The notes: generated by a model not told the origin, from the sequence alone. DNA of 64,000 nucleotides from Protonemura montana (GCA_947568835.1 OX387612.1:989001-1053000); one strand, 5' to 3'. Shown: positions 43,401 to 47,469, counted from the stretch's first letter. Program-made: numbers and translations.

Positions 43401-44806
43401 AGGGCCAACTTTAAACATGAACACGTTTAGAACGTGTTCCCGGCTTTAACATGAGTTCCCGACGCGTTCCAGGGAAGTGCGATGCGTTCTGTGAAGTCAG
43501 CATGGGATCACAGCGACACAGAACTGCTGTTGTGTCGGCCACAACCGACCCAGTGTGGAACGCGTCCATGCAGTTCCTGGTCAAGGATCTCGCTGAAGAC
43601 GTTCTCTGTGTAACTGTCTTCGACCACAGCCGGTTCTCACCAGACGGTAACATAATATAACTTTGTGACATCGTAATAATAATCAAACAACCAACCTAAG
43701 TGCTGCCAACTATTATATAACTTAGTTATAACCTAGCTTTTATAAAATAGAATAACTTGATGATAGTTTTCAATTAGATAGAGCTTGGGGAACAATTTTA
43801 CAACAGAACAATGGGACAGAGAATATCAGTGAGGAGGCAGAAGAAGTCAACACAAAGAATCCAGAAGAAAATATTAAGATAGGTAGATTAAGAACTGAAC
43901 GTAATGAATAAGGAAATTTTGATCTTCGACCACGGCCGGTTCTCACCAGACGGTAACATAATCTAACTTTGTGACATCGTAATAATAATCAAACAACCAA
44001 CCTAAGTGCTGCCAACTATTATATAACTTAGTTATAACCTAGCTATTATAAAATAGAATAACTTGATGATAGTTTTCAATTAGATAGAGCACGGGGAACA
44101 ATTTTACAACAGAAAAATGGGACAGAGAATATCAGTGAGGCTGAAGAAGTCAACACAAAGAATTCAGAAGAAAATATTTAGATAGGTAGATTAAGAACTG
44201 AACGTAATGAATAAGGAAATTTTGATAACATCACATAACGTAAGGACAACCTCGAAAAATTGGCGTTTTTTCCATATTCATAATTAGTGAGTAAAAAACG
44301 CCGATTTGTTCAGGATTTTATTTTAGAAAATACAAAATTTAAAAGATTTTGAGTTATTGACCCTGATTATTTTCTTTAGATGCATTTAGGAAGCTTGAAC
44401 TAAGTAATTGTTCTAATTTTATGTGGTTCTTTTGTTATTGGAAAATTGTCAGGACTGCTCTTACCCTTGATAAAGTAACAGGTACAAGTTAGGAAACGTT
44501 GGGAAATTTAGTTGTTCTTCACTTAGCATTGAAAACCCAGTTGAAATAGTTTTTGTTAAAACTAGTGCTAAGTTTACATCAAGTAGACATGAGTTTAAAA
44601 AACAAAGTTTTTTCAAATGTCGTATCCTGACGCTTGTTTTGTTTTGTTTTGTTCCAGGATTCTTGGGTCGCACTGAAGTCAGGATCGCCGACATCCTGGC
44701 CGAGGCCAAGGACTCTAAGGAGCCGATCCTGAAACACTTGTTGCTGCACGAAGTCGAGGCCGGCGAGATCAGAGTCAAACTTGACCTGCGGTTGTTCGAC
44801 AAGTGA
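1259..44806 (+). CDS. ITSN: Intersectin, long form (5'-partial, 26 exons in window)
   Basis: The exons joined here give one open frame of about 1347 residues with every junction in phase. Order by approximate residue in this partial product: EH2 (4-100), charged coiled coil (114-416), SH3A (466-528), SH3C-like (593-647), SH3D (714-777), SH3E (802-855), DH (862-1047), PH (about 1085-1200), C2 (about 1220-1345). Intersectins are clathrin-coat-associated endocytic scaffolds: EH domains bind NPF peptides, SH3 domains bind dynamin, synaptojanin and WASP-type partners, DH-PH activates Cdc42, and C2 contacts membrane. EH1 and the start codon lie upstream of the window. Vertebrate intersectins have five SH3 domains; the equivalent of SH3B is not seen here. 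Exons are GC-richer than the AT-rich unique intron sequence. Identity rests on domain order and on matching linker and domain sequence known from the family. Coordinates cover exons plus introns; each exon is listed separately. Confidence 0.95.
1518..2215. repeat. 49-bp minisatellite, about 14 copies
   Basis: The unit contains ccatccttatgaggcaaag and ctagcacagataaag. It lies in the intron that interrupts EH2. One partial or diverged unit at the 3' end leads into unique sequence 70 bp before the acceptor. Confidence 0.96.
2289..2467 (+). CDS. ITSN: ITSN exon b: second half of EH2 and linker
   Basis: The acceptor is ttgttcag and the donor is GTGAGA at 2468. The exon completes the Trp codon and encodes the calcium-binding-type loop DMDGDGK followed by DEFVLALYL, the rest of EH2. 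A short Gln/Gly-rich linker follows. It ends one base into an Ala codon. Confidence 0.93.
2995..3124 (+). mobile_element. tRNA-headed element, T-arm and tail
   Basis: Carries the B-box-like ggggttcgagtccccg, then catcaatttttgagacg, aaaataccccgcgcattgc and aagatttcatct. This is the 3' half of the element in the intron before the coiled coil. Confidence 0.7.
3229..3482 (+). CDS. ITSN: ITSN exon c: start of coiled coil
   Basis: The acceptor is gttcag and the donor GTAAGT at 3483. After the [13 protein letters not shown] motif that opens the intersectin central region, the product is almost wholly Glu/Arg/Lys/Gln (REQEK-type heptads), as expected of the KLERQ/coiled-coil region. It ends in phase 0. 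Confidence 0.93.
3776..4098. repeat. About 18-bp minisatellite (15-18 bp units)
   Basis: Units of the form gaagcccaattccatgg with length variation between 15 and 18 bp, about 18 copies, in the coiled-coil intron. Overlapping open frames here are repeat artefacts. Confidence 0.95.
4099..4684. other. Intron sequence, nothing recognised
   Basis: Unique AT-rich sequence between the 18-bp array and the coiled-coil exon; no domain or repeat seen. Confidence 0.6.
4685..4885 (+). CDS. ITSN: ITSN exon d: coiled coil
   Basis: The acceptor is gttccag and the donor GTAAGT at 4886; 67 codons, phase 0 at both ends. Highly charged [11 protein letters not shown] sequence continues the helix, with RQLEWEKSR as a family-typical stretch. 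A 73-bp array begins about 14 bp after the donor and fills the next intron. Confidence 0.92.
4900..6711. repeat. 73-bp minisatellite, about 25 copies
   Basis: Units contain cacaaggatcttaaaac and catatgggactgcacac; copies are nearly identical. The array begins 14 bp after the donor of exon d and fills almost all of the intron, suggesting recent homogenisation. Confidence 0.97.
6772..6951 (+). CDS. ITSN: ITSN exon e: coiled coil
   Basis: The acceptor is tttcttgtag and the donor GTGACA at 6952; 60 codons, phase 0. It encodes [12 protein letters not shown] and continues as a helical region rich in Arg, Gln and Leu, matching the part of intersectin that follows the ELE..LND segment. Confidence 0.88.
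7163..7269 (+). repeat. tRNA-like hairpin element
   Basis: The core at about 7183-7256 has an A-box-like tagtttagtaggtagagc, an anticodon-arm-like segment and a B-box-like gggtttgtatccc. It is flanked by a perfect 12-bp inverted repeat (aacaaagctgga at 7163-7174, tccagctttgtt at 7258-7269). The B box departs from the GGTTCGA consensus, so this is more likely a tRNA pseudogene or SINE fragment than an active tRNA gene. Confidence 0.5.
8062..8196 (+). CDS. ITSN: ITSN exon f: coiled coil
   Basis: The acceptor is ctgccttctag and the donor GTACAC at 8197, which is a weak donor. It gives 45 codons in phase 0, including [14 protein letters not shown], which corresponds to the QHLRDQLDEVEKE region of vertebrate intersectin. 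Confidence 0.88.
8279..9104. mobile_element. hAT-type non-autonomous DNA transposon (826 bp)
   Basis: The ends are perfect 14-bp inverted repeats TAGGGGTGTGCGAA / TTCGCACACCCCTA, less one mismatch-prone base further in, flanked by an exact 8-bp duplication ctaaattg (8271-8278 and 9105-9112). The 8-bp duplication and TAGGGGTG-type ends are hAT hallmarks. Both subterminal regions are rich in TTCGAA/ATTCGAT motifs. There is no transposase ORF inside. Confidence 0.85.
9486..9626 (+). CDS. ITSN: ITSN exon g: end of coiled coil
   Basis: The acceptor is cctccggcag and the donor GTGAGA at 9627; 47 codons, phase 0. The peptide [15 protein letters not shown] continues the heptads and aligns with the EIDIFNNQLKEL stretch of the family. 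The following intron carries a palindromic MITE. Confidence 0.88.
9690..10114. mobile_element. Palindromic MITE, copy 1 (about 425 bp)
   Basis: The two halves are long inverted repeats: gttgagtgcaggttctagg at the left returns as the reverse complement at 10094-10112, with gatggccgccaaatgac in both arms. A short asymmetric centre separates the arms. A second copy is at 45582-46006. No clear target duplication remains here. Confidence 0.85.
10676..10909 (+). CDS. ITSN: ITSN exon h: linker and first half of SH3A
   Basis: The acceptor is acttttcag and the donor GTGAGT at 10910; 78 codons, phase 0. An acidic, Trp- and Pro-containing linker leads into [16 protein letters not shown] and QPGDIVM, the first strands and RT loop of SH3A. 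The 68-bp array begins about 10 bp into the intron. Confidence 0.93.
10919..14605. repeat. 68-bp minisatellite, about 54 copies
   Basis: Units contain ggccggtccttggtgctg and gagcagccaacacagtg. The array starts about 10 bp after the donor inside SH3A and fills the intron. Variant order repeats with a 951-bp period (13 units of 68 plus one of 67; copies at 10992 and 11943 onward) and again with a 340-bp period (13731/14071). The same family occurs at 61925-63052. Confidence 0.97.
14657..14808 (+). CDS. ITSN: ITSN exon i: second half of SH3A
   Basis: The acceptor is ctcccatccag and the donor GTGAGT at 14809. It encodes [11 protein letters not shown] and the SH3 signature [10 protein letters not shown], then a linker, ending two bases into a Glu codon. 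The exon lies immediately 3' of a 3.7-kb minisatellite. Confidence 0.93.
15036..15092 (+). mobile_element. Fragment of the tRNA-headed element
   Basis: The stretch with aacaggtgatgtcaggg and ggggatcagttttgaga is a diverged match to the middle of the tRNA-headed element seen in fuller form at 2995-3124 and 45301-45581. Confidence 0.5.
15091..15134. repeat. (GGTTA)n microsatellite, nearly 9 copies
   Basis: A perfect pentanucleotide run. GGTTA/TTAGG is the arthropod-type telomere motif, but this short intronic tract sits between two intersectin exons and has no telomeric context. Confidence 0.95.
15191..15333 (+). CDS. ITSN: ITSN exon j: inter-SH3 linker
   Basis: The acceptor is gcttgttcag and the donor GTAATT at 15334. 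It encodes a Glu/Ala/Ser-rich linker ending AENY, with no SH3 signature, where SH3B would sit in vertebrate intersectins. It ends one base into a Gly codon. The 47-bp array begins at the donor itself. Confidence 0.88.
15334..17806. repeat. 47-bp minisatellite, about 53 copies
   Basis: Units contain gtcaattttaacatagg and tgtgctagatctgtg. The first unit is the splice donor itself (gtaattttaacatagg), and the array runs to 30 bp before the next acceptor, so the intron is almost pure repeat. Common variants are ccatct/ccaact. Confidence 0.97.
17837..18006 (+). CDS. ITSN: ITSN exon k: complete SH3 domain (SH3C-like)
   Basis: The acceptor is tttgtttcag and the donor GTTAGT at 18007. A whole SH3 domain is seen: [35 protein letters not shown] and [10 protein letters not shown]. 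The sequence is closest to vertebrate SH3C, whose KKDGDWWTG and GVFPSNYV it parallels. Phase 0 at the end. Confidence 0.95.
18391..18516 (+). CDS. ITSN: ITSN exon l: linker
   Basis: The acceptor is ttctggcttag and the donor GTGAGT at 18517; 42 codons, phase 0. The peptide is rich in Val, Ala and Glu and has no recognisable domain. It is supported by open frame, splice sites and phase between the two SH3 exons. Confidence 0.8.
18582..18681 (+). repeat. Interspersed repeat family F, copy 1
   Basis: Contains gactcatgtctacttgat, ttttaacaaaaactatttc and gaagaacaactaaattt. Related copies lie at 27661-27742 (+), 31363-31536 (both strands) and 44498-44594 (minus). No element family is recognised. 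Confidence 0.75.
18715..19297. repeat. 20-bp minisatellite, about 29 copies
   Basis: Unit ttgattagcttggctaacgg with gcgtg, acttg and gtcga variants. It ends 13 bp before the acceptor of the 20-codon exon at 19311. Confidence 0.96.
19311..19370 (+). CDS. ITSN: ITSN exon m: short linker exon
   Basis: A 20-codon exon, phase 0, with acceptor tttttcttcag and donor GTAATA. It encodes [16 protein letters not shown] 20-bp array stops about 13 bp before it, leaving only the pyrimidine tract. It is short and lacks a domain, so it could be an alternative exon. Confidence 0.72.
19555..19786 (+). mobile_element. tRNA-headed element, 5' leader and head units
   Basis: The leader (gagtgactgtgagtattca, cctcttggttctactcc) is the reverse complement of sequence at 41826-41960. 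It is followed by two tRNA-like head units with tagctcaattggttagagc (an A-box-like sequence). The second head unit runs directly into the 114-bp array. Confidence 0.7.
19787..23091. repeat. 114-bp satellite, about 29 copies
   Basis: Units contain gtggtaacataagatagc and atggctaccaaacgttg. Most spacings are exactly 114 bp; one early unit is longer through an internal repeat, and blocks around 20720-20950 and 20950-21170 share variants, showing local block duplication. Confidence 0.97.
23276..24416. repeat. 34-bp minisatellite, about 33 copies
   Basis: Unit gagcatcagtgggaagta followed by tatatgttcaactaca. Copies are nearly identical. Because 34 is not a multiple of 3, three overlapping long open frames appear; they are not genes. 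Confidence 0.97.
24417..24941. other. Intron sequence, nothing recognised
   Basis: Unique AT-rich sequence between the 34-bp array and the element tails; short frames only. Confidence 0.6.
24942..25079. mobile_element. tRNA-headed element tails, head to head
   Basis: 24942-25035 is the reverse complement of the 3' tail (gcaaacgcttgcaatgc, cggggtattttatt), immediately followed by a + strand tail piece (gatcaatttttgaaacgtt, gtgttcataataataaa). The head is missing. Confidence 0.65.
25320..25481 (+). CDS. ITSN: ITSN exon n: first part of SH3D
   Basis: The acceptor is tgtctgcag and the donor GTGAGT at 25482; 54 codons, phase 0. It encodes [16 protein letters not shown], the [16 protein letters not shown] stretch and [15 protein letters not shown], which match SH3D closely, including the GKK/RQ element before the exon junction. 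Confidence 0.95.
26024..27433 (+). repeat. 79-bp minisatellite carrying a splice acceptor
   Basis: About 18 units containing ggttagtcagagtttaaac and gatccccaggtcggttgg. The last unit ends in the real exon o, whose acceptor and first 12 bases are the repeat's own ccag/gtcggttggttc. The upstream copies lie at exact 79-bp steps (26079 to 27422 is 17 x 79). Confidence 0.97.
27422..27530 (+). CDS. ITSN: ITSN exon o: end of SH3D and linker
   Basis: It begins [12 protein letters not shown], completing SH3D, then a polar linker; it ends one base into a Glu codon with donor GTAAGT at 27531. The acceptor is ggtccgcag at 27413-27421. The first 12 coding bases and the acceptor are the last copy of the upstream 79-bp repeat, so the same GTCGGTTGGTTC start occurs 17 more times upstream. 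Confidence 0.94.
27661..27742 (+). repeat. Interspersed repeat family F, copy 2
   Basis: Diverged copy: gactcatgtctactttat, aacaaaagctattttaac and gaacaaccaaatttccctt in the same order as copy 1. Confidence 0.65.
27893..27955 (+). mobile_element. Degenerate tRNA-like head fragment
   Basis: ccaacaattggtcagagc followed by acaactggagttgg is a diverged match to the head of the tRNA-headed element (caattggttagagcaac, acaggtggag). Confidence 0.4.
28009..28173 (+). CDS. ITSN: ITSN exon p: SH3E domain
   Basis: The acceptor is tccgacag and the donor GTGAGT at 28174. It encodes [28 protein letters not shown] and [10 protein letters not shown], a complete SH3E. It joins the DH exon in phase. If the donor is not used, the frame stops two codons later at TAG 28179-28181, which would end a short-form protein just after SH3E. 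Confidence 0.95.
30283..30492. repeat. 15-bp minisatellite, about 14 copies
   Basis: Unit gtatctaggtcatat with occasional gtcgtat; nearly perfect. It lies in the intron before the DH domain and makes spurious MYLGH- and SYVSR-type open frames. Confidence 0.97.
31363..31536. repeat. Family F hairpin, copy 3
   Basis: ttttaacaaaaactatttg at the left end and its near reverse complement aaatagtttttgttaaaac at the right end enclose two inverted halves of the family F repeat. It would fold into a long hairpin in the intron RNA 130 bp before the DH exon. Confidence 0.75.
31662..31765 (+). CDS. ITSN: ITSN exon q: start of DH (RhoGEF) domain
   Basis: The acceptor is ctgtttacag and the donor GTAAGT at 31766. 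It encodes [20 protein letters not shown], the first helix (CR1) of the DH domain. This is the boundary where short and long intersectin forms diverge in vertebrates. Confidence 0.94.
31766..32863. other. DH intron
   Basis: Unique AT-rich intron sequence apart from the 16-bp pyrimidine array listed separately; no coding sequence recognised. Confidence 0.6.
32276..32404. repeat. 16-bp pyrimidine-rich minisatellite
   Basis: Unit tatcccctccctgccc, about 8 copies, strongly strand-asymmetric (C/T on + strand), preceded by a NotI-type gcggccgc at 32261. It is in the DH intron. Confidence 0.93.
32864..33043 (+). CDS. ITSN: ITSN exon r: DH domain
   Basis: The acceptor is cattgctgcag and the donor GTAAGT at 33044; 60 codons, phase 0. 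It encodes [24 protein letters not shown] and [11 protein letters not shown], closely matching the DH helices after CR1, and ends at MVGDIMCEN. Confidence 0.95.
33098..35888. repeat. 95-bp minisatellite, main block, about 29 copies
   Basis: Units contain tggactggtttccaagcc, ggggtcttcgatctcccc and gtaacccactggtctgtac. The block ends where a hAT element inserted; about one more unit continues at 37006-37126. Copies differ at a few positions (ttcga/tttga, gcgca/gcaca). The ctggtttccaagccag and gggg...cccc hairpins resemble tRNA anticodon and T arms. Confidence 0.97.
35897..37005. mobile_element. hAT transposon remnant in the 95-bp array
   Basis: The 1109-bp element starts CAGTGGTTAATTTGT and ends with its exact reverse complement ACAAATTAACCACTG. 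It is flanked by an exact 8-bp duplication tgtgtaac (35889-35896 and 37006-37013), which is itself part of the 95-bp unit. CAGTG ends and an 8-bp duplication place it in the hAT superfamily. An ORF of 79 codons at 36427-36666 could be the start of a decayed transposase; most of a transposase is missing. Confidence 0.88.
36427..36666 (+). pseudogene. Short ORF in hAT element, possible transposase start
   Basis: 79 codons beginning [17 protein letters not shown] and rich in Ser, Asn and Val, followed directly by a stop. It lies entirely within the hAT element. A KSKITCFF segment resembles the opening of some hAT-family proteins, but no zinc finger or dimerisation domain is seen. The transposase assignment is inference from location. 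Confidence 0.3.
37006..37126. repeat. 95-bp minisatellite, unit beyond the hAT insertion
   Basis: The 3' remainder of the interrupted array, one full unit and part of the next, ending about 36 bp before the acceptor of the CR2-CR3 exon. Confidence 0.93.
37162..37368 (+). CDS. ITSN: ITSN exon s: DH domain, CR2-CR3
   Basis: The acceptor is ctggttccag and the donor GTAACG at 37369; 69 codons, phase 0. It holds [12 protein letters not shown] and the DH signature [19 protein letters not shown], the long helix that contacts the GTPase. The intron before it contains the 95-bp array split by a hAT element. Confidence 0.96.
37608..37691 (+). CDS. ITSN: ITSN exon t: last DH helix
   Basis: The acceptor is ctgtgttcag and the donor GTGCGT at 37692; 28 codons, phase 0. 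[19 protein letters not shown] matches the loop and helix after CR3 of the DH domain. Confidence 0.94.
38086..38241 (+). CDS. ITSN: ITSN exon u: DH-PH junction
   Basis: The acceptor is gttgtgtgcag and the donor GTAGGC at 38242; 52 codons, phase 0. It encodes [35 protein letters not shown], the family-typical linker and first strand of PH. The 41-bp array starts about 16 bp into the next intron. Confidence 0.95.
38258..39470. repeat. 41-bp minisatellite, about 29 copies
   Basis: Unit gagatcagctggctggatc followed by ctatgctctatccagg and ttattt. It starts 16 bp after the donor and stops 33 bp before the acceptor of the PH exon. The same family is at 63395-64000 in the ABCC gene. Confidence 0.97.
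39504..39641 (+). CDS. ITSN: ITSN exon v: PH domain
   Basis: The acceptor is gtgtatccag and the donor GTGAGT at 39642; 46 codons, phase 0. [18 protein letters not shown] is the PH strand typical of intersectin (KSNKELYGFLFNDFLLLT in vertebrates). A Pro-rich loop and CRVYKR follow. Confidence 0.95.
39681..39730 (+). repeat. Weak family F match
   Basis: attaaagaactttacaac followed by tggatttttgaatgctaag resembles part of family F. Diverged; low confidence. Confidence 0.35.
40109..40316 (+). CDS. ITSN: ITSN exon w: end of PH domain
   Basis: The acceptor is gttcttcaag and the donor GTGAGT at 40317. It encodes [30 protein letters not shown] and the C-terminal PH helix [17 protein letters not shown]. 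It ends one base into a Lys codon. Confidence 0.93.
40388..41826 (-). repeat. 53-bp tRNA-like tandem array, about 27 copies
   Basis: On the minus strand each unit reads ccaagtagctcaattgg, ttagagcaacacccgcg and acaggtggagatcgggg: the D arm with an A box, anticodon arm and start of the T arm of a tRNA-like head. The array is flanked by parts of the tRNA-headed element (leader at 41826-41960, tail at 41985-42020), so it grew inside one copy. Units lack the B box except at the 40415-40425 edge. Confidence 0.93.
41826..42020 (-). mobile_element. tRNA-headed element, leader and tail, minus strand
   Basis: Contains the leader reverse complement (gtgaatactcacagtcact, cctgtcaaactcggataac) and then tail-like sequence (gatgaaatctgatttaaat, gcaatgcgaggggtatttt). 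With the adjacent array it represents one expanded element in the PH-C2 intron. Confidence 0.65.
42274..42348 (+). CDS. ITSN: ITSN exon x: first strand of C2
   Basis: The acceptor is cttgtttacag and the donor GTGAGA at 42349. It encodes [17 protein letters not shown], parallel to the GRLMVNVVEGIELKP start of the intersectin C2 domain, and ends one base into a Gly codon. Confidence 0.87.
42588..42660 (+). repeat. Fragment related to the 5S-like element tail
   Basis: ctaggttaggttcatcatc, ccattagaccaatgcc match, with changes, the reverse complement of 47470-47520. It appears to be a second copy of that element's 3' part. Confidence 0.5.
42974..43000 (+). CDS. ITSN: Candidate 27-nt microexon in the C2 loop
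   Basis: The 27 bases between cggccgcag and GTGAGA keep the reading frame between the two flanking C2 exons and would insert nine residues (EIQYRRRKN) in the loop before GKCDAFCEV. The loop is short without it and long with it compared with vertebrate intersectin. It may be a chance match to splice consensus. Confidence 0.3.
43473..43646 (+). CDS. ITSN: ITSN exon y: C2 domain
   Basis: The acceptor is acgcgttccag and the donor GTAACA at 43647. It encodes [29 protein letters not shown] and [14 protein letters not shown], the core C2 strands and calcium-loop region. The last 29 coding bases and the donor are duplicated 306 bp downstream. Confidence 0.95.
43617..44224 (+). repeat. 306-bp tandem duplication including an exon end
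   Basis: The segment from the last 29 coding bases of exon y through about 275 bp of intron is repeated 306 bp downstream (cttcgaccac at 43618 and 43924). The second copy keeps ccagacg/gtaaca as a donor-like site but has no acceptor of its own, so it is an exon fragment. Confidence 0.92.
44498..44594 (-). repeat. Interspersed repeat family F, copy 4
   Basis: Reverse complement of copy 1: aaatttagttgttcttcac, gttgaaatagtttttgtta and catcaagtagacatgagt in order, just upstream of the last C2 exon. Confidence 0.75.
44658..44806 (+). CDS. ITSN: ITSN exon z: end of C2 and stop codon
   Basis: The acceptor is gttttgttccag. It encodes [25 protein letters not shown] and LDLRLFDK, then TGA at 44804-44806; this matches the C-terminal end of intersectin. 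A possible donor (GTGAGG) starts at 44803, just before the stop, and would splice to 46049, giving the near-identical ending FDKL and stop. Confidence 0.94.
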
Positions 44807-45300
44807 GGTTAGGTTAGAGACAAGTTGTTCATTCTGCACTCGAAACTTTTAGCGATTACTCAAAGTTTAAGTGGATTGTTTGCGATCACAGCGAGAAATT
44901 GGAAGTTGATATACAAATTCTTATAATCCTGTCATTCAATATTTGATTCGATGCCAAGCTCTGTTGAAAGTAGGCATTTCACTCGATATATAAGTCGCTT
45001 GATTTGGAAAGCTCATGCCCGATATCAAGTTCAAAAGAAACTAATTACTTGAATTCTCAAAAAAAAAAAAACCTTTAATTGATTTTCAAGAATTGTATTT
45101 TATTTCTAATTTCTGCTTTAAATTCAAACCAGATTAACGGAAATTTTCTTGTTAAATCGCTCTTCGAGCTCTTGATAAAAGTGCCAGGCAAAATTATTCA
45201 GTATTTTTCTTTCACCAAACAAACGCTTTCATTTAATCTCTGAGCTAATAACTGTACTGTCGTCGTATATTTGTCCACTAAACTCGTTTGCCTGCCATTT

Positions 45301-46035
45301 AGATGAAATCTGATTTAAATTGCAAACGCTTGCAATGCGGGGGGTATTTTATTATTATGAACACTAAAACCGTCTCAAAAATTGATGTCCAAACGCGGAC
45401 TCGAACCCCGATCTCCACCTTTCGCGGGTGTTGCTCTGAACCATTGAGCTACTTGGACACTGGCTTTTTGAGACTATTCTAGTGTATTTGATGAGGATGA
45501 CGGATCTCCAAGAAGTAGAACCATGAAGCCAATGAGTCACCATGAGTCCACGTTTGGGCATCAATTTTTGAGACGGTTATACCGTTGAGTGTAGGTTATA
45601 GGTAGAGTTTCAACGTCAATGTTACAGTCTCTGCGTGAAAGATGGCCGCCAAATGACTACCTTACCGACAAAAATGCAGAGTACCGGAACATCACGTTAT
45701 GTGGAACCACTGTCGTATGAAATTTAATTTCGATATTTCTCGTAGGTTAACTCGCTTTGAGACTTTTCGTGCTCAAAAAATCTCCATCAATGTTTACCTC
45801 AACGATTGATGTACACGTAACGATATTAAAAAAGTGAGTAACCTACGAGAAATATCGAAATTAAATTTCATACGACAGTGGCTCCACTTAACGTGATGTT
45901 CCGGTACTCTGCATTTTTGTCGGTAAGGTAGTCATTTGGCGGCCATCTTTCACGCAGAGACTGTAACATTAACGTTGAGACTCTACCTATAACCTACACT
46001 CAACGGTTATAGTGTTGTTAATAATAATTTTTGAC
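45301..46035 (-). mobile_element. tRNA-headed element, fullest copy, split by a MITE
   Basis: From the left: tail reverse complement (agatgaaatctgatttaaa, gcaatgcggggggtatt), B-box region (ggactcgaaccccgatc on +), head reverse complement, leader reverse complement, then a second tail piece in + orientation (catcaatttttgagacgg) interrupted at 45582-46006 by the MITE. The two tail pieces face each other as an inverted repeat. A- and B-box sequences suggest a Pol III-derived element. Confidence 0.7.
45582..46006. mobile_element. Palindromic MITE, copy 2 (425 bp)
   Basis: Ends are CCGTTGAGTGTAGGTTATA and its reverse complement, flanked by an exact 5-bp duplication TTATA (45577-45581 and 46007-46011). 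Removing it restores the gacggttatagtgtt tail of the host element. The centre is inverted relative to copy 1. Superfamily is not assigned. Confidence 0.9.
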
Positions 46036-46048
46036 ATTTTTTTTCCAG

Positions 46049-46165
46049 GTTATGAATGATTTTCGATGTTGGTTTGAACCCCCGTTGTCCCGTGGATTCT
46101 CTCCGATGAATGAAGCAAAACTCACAAGAAAAATAAATTGAAATTAAAATAATGCAGTGACGTAA
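46049..46165 (+). other. ITSN: Probable alternative last exon and 3' UTR of ITSN
   Basis: A good acceptor (tttttttccag) precedes 46049. Spliced from the donor at 44803, the frame reads Lys, Leu, stop (tga 46052-46054). A canonical AATAAA at 46132-46137 follows. The end at about 46165 is assumed from the usual distance to cleavage. If not spliced, the 3' UTR simply runs from 44807 through a SINE and a MITE to the same signal. Confidence 0.5.
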
Positions 46166-47205
46166 TCTCTGTACACCTACTTCATGATGCTACCGTCGTA
46201 GGTAGCACCGCCAAATGACCGCTCTAGGTCGGGGTTATATAATATCACCGGTCGTATTATGTAGCACCATGGTAGCACCGCCAAATGACCGCTCTAGGTC
46301 GGGGTTATATAATACCACCGGTCGTATTATGTAGCACCATGGTAGCACCGCCAAATGACCGCTCTAGGTCGGGGTTATATAATACCACCGGTCGCATTAT
46401 GTAGCATCATGGTAGCACTGCCAAATGACCGCTCTAGGTCGGGGTTCTATAATACCACCGGTCGTATTATGTAGCCCCATGGTAGCACCGCCAAATGACT
46501 GCTCTAGGTCAGGATTATATAATACCACCGGTCGTATTATGTAGCACCATGGTAGCACCGCCAAATGACCACTCTAGGTCGTGGTTCTATAATACCACCG
46601 GTCGTATTATGTAGCCCCATGGTAGCACCGCCAAATGACTGCTCTAGGTCAGGATTATATAATACCACCGGTCGTATTATGTAGCACCATGGTAGCACCG
46701 CCAAATGACCGCTCTAGGTCGGGGTTATATAATACCACCGGTCGTATTATGTAGCACCATGGTAGCACCGCCAAATGACCACTCTAGGTCGTGGTTCTAT
46801 AATACCACCGGTCGTATTATGTAGCCCCATGGTAGCACCGCCAAATGACTGCTCTAGGTCAGGATTATATAATACCACCGGTCGTATTATGTAGCACCAT
46901 GGTAGCACCGCCAAATGACCGCTCTAGGTCGGGGTTATATAATACCACCGGTTGTATTATGTAGCACCATGGTAGCACCACCAAATGACTGCTCGAGGTC
47001 GGGGTTATATAATACCACCGGTCGTATTATGTAGCACCATGGTAGCACCGCCAAATGACCGCTCTAGGTCGGGGTTATATAATACCACCAGTCGTATTAT
47101 ATAGCACCATGGTAGCACCACCAAATGACCGCTCTAGGTCGGTGTTATATAATACCACCAGTCGTATTATGTAGCACCATGGTAGCACCGCCAAATGACT
47201 GCTTT
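46166..47205. repeat. 70-bp minisatellite, about 14 copies
   Basis: Units contain catggtagcaccgccaaatg, gctctaggtcggggtt and accaccggtcgtattatg. It begins just after the presumed polyadenylation site of ITSN. Alternating variants (cgtggttct, caggattat) point to multi-unit duplication. Confidence 0.95.
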
Positions 47206-47469
47206 TTAGTTACTCTAGTAAAGCTTATCTATGAAAATGCCTTACTGTACCTATTTAGTACACAAAGTACGTAGTTCATCAACTTATAATAATATCACTA
47301 AAGTAGATTGTTGGAGTGTTAGTGACCAGACATTGATATTTAAAAACACATATTCTACACGAAGTTCTTTTCAAGAACTCTTTCCCACCGAACTTGACGT
47401 GTCTTCGTACTTTCATGATTGATTTGTTGTGTTTAACGATGCACTTTTGTGACATCGTGCCATGCGGCA
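47206..47469. other. AT-rich intergenic stretch, nothing recognised
   Basis: Only short overlapping frames on both strands with no recognisable protein and no repeats. Confidence 0.6.

Noticed and set aside
43600-43660. Frameshift in the C2 exon
   Set aside because: The frame is intact; the appearance comes from the nearby duplicated exon end.
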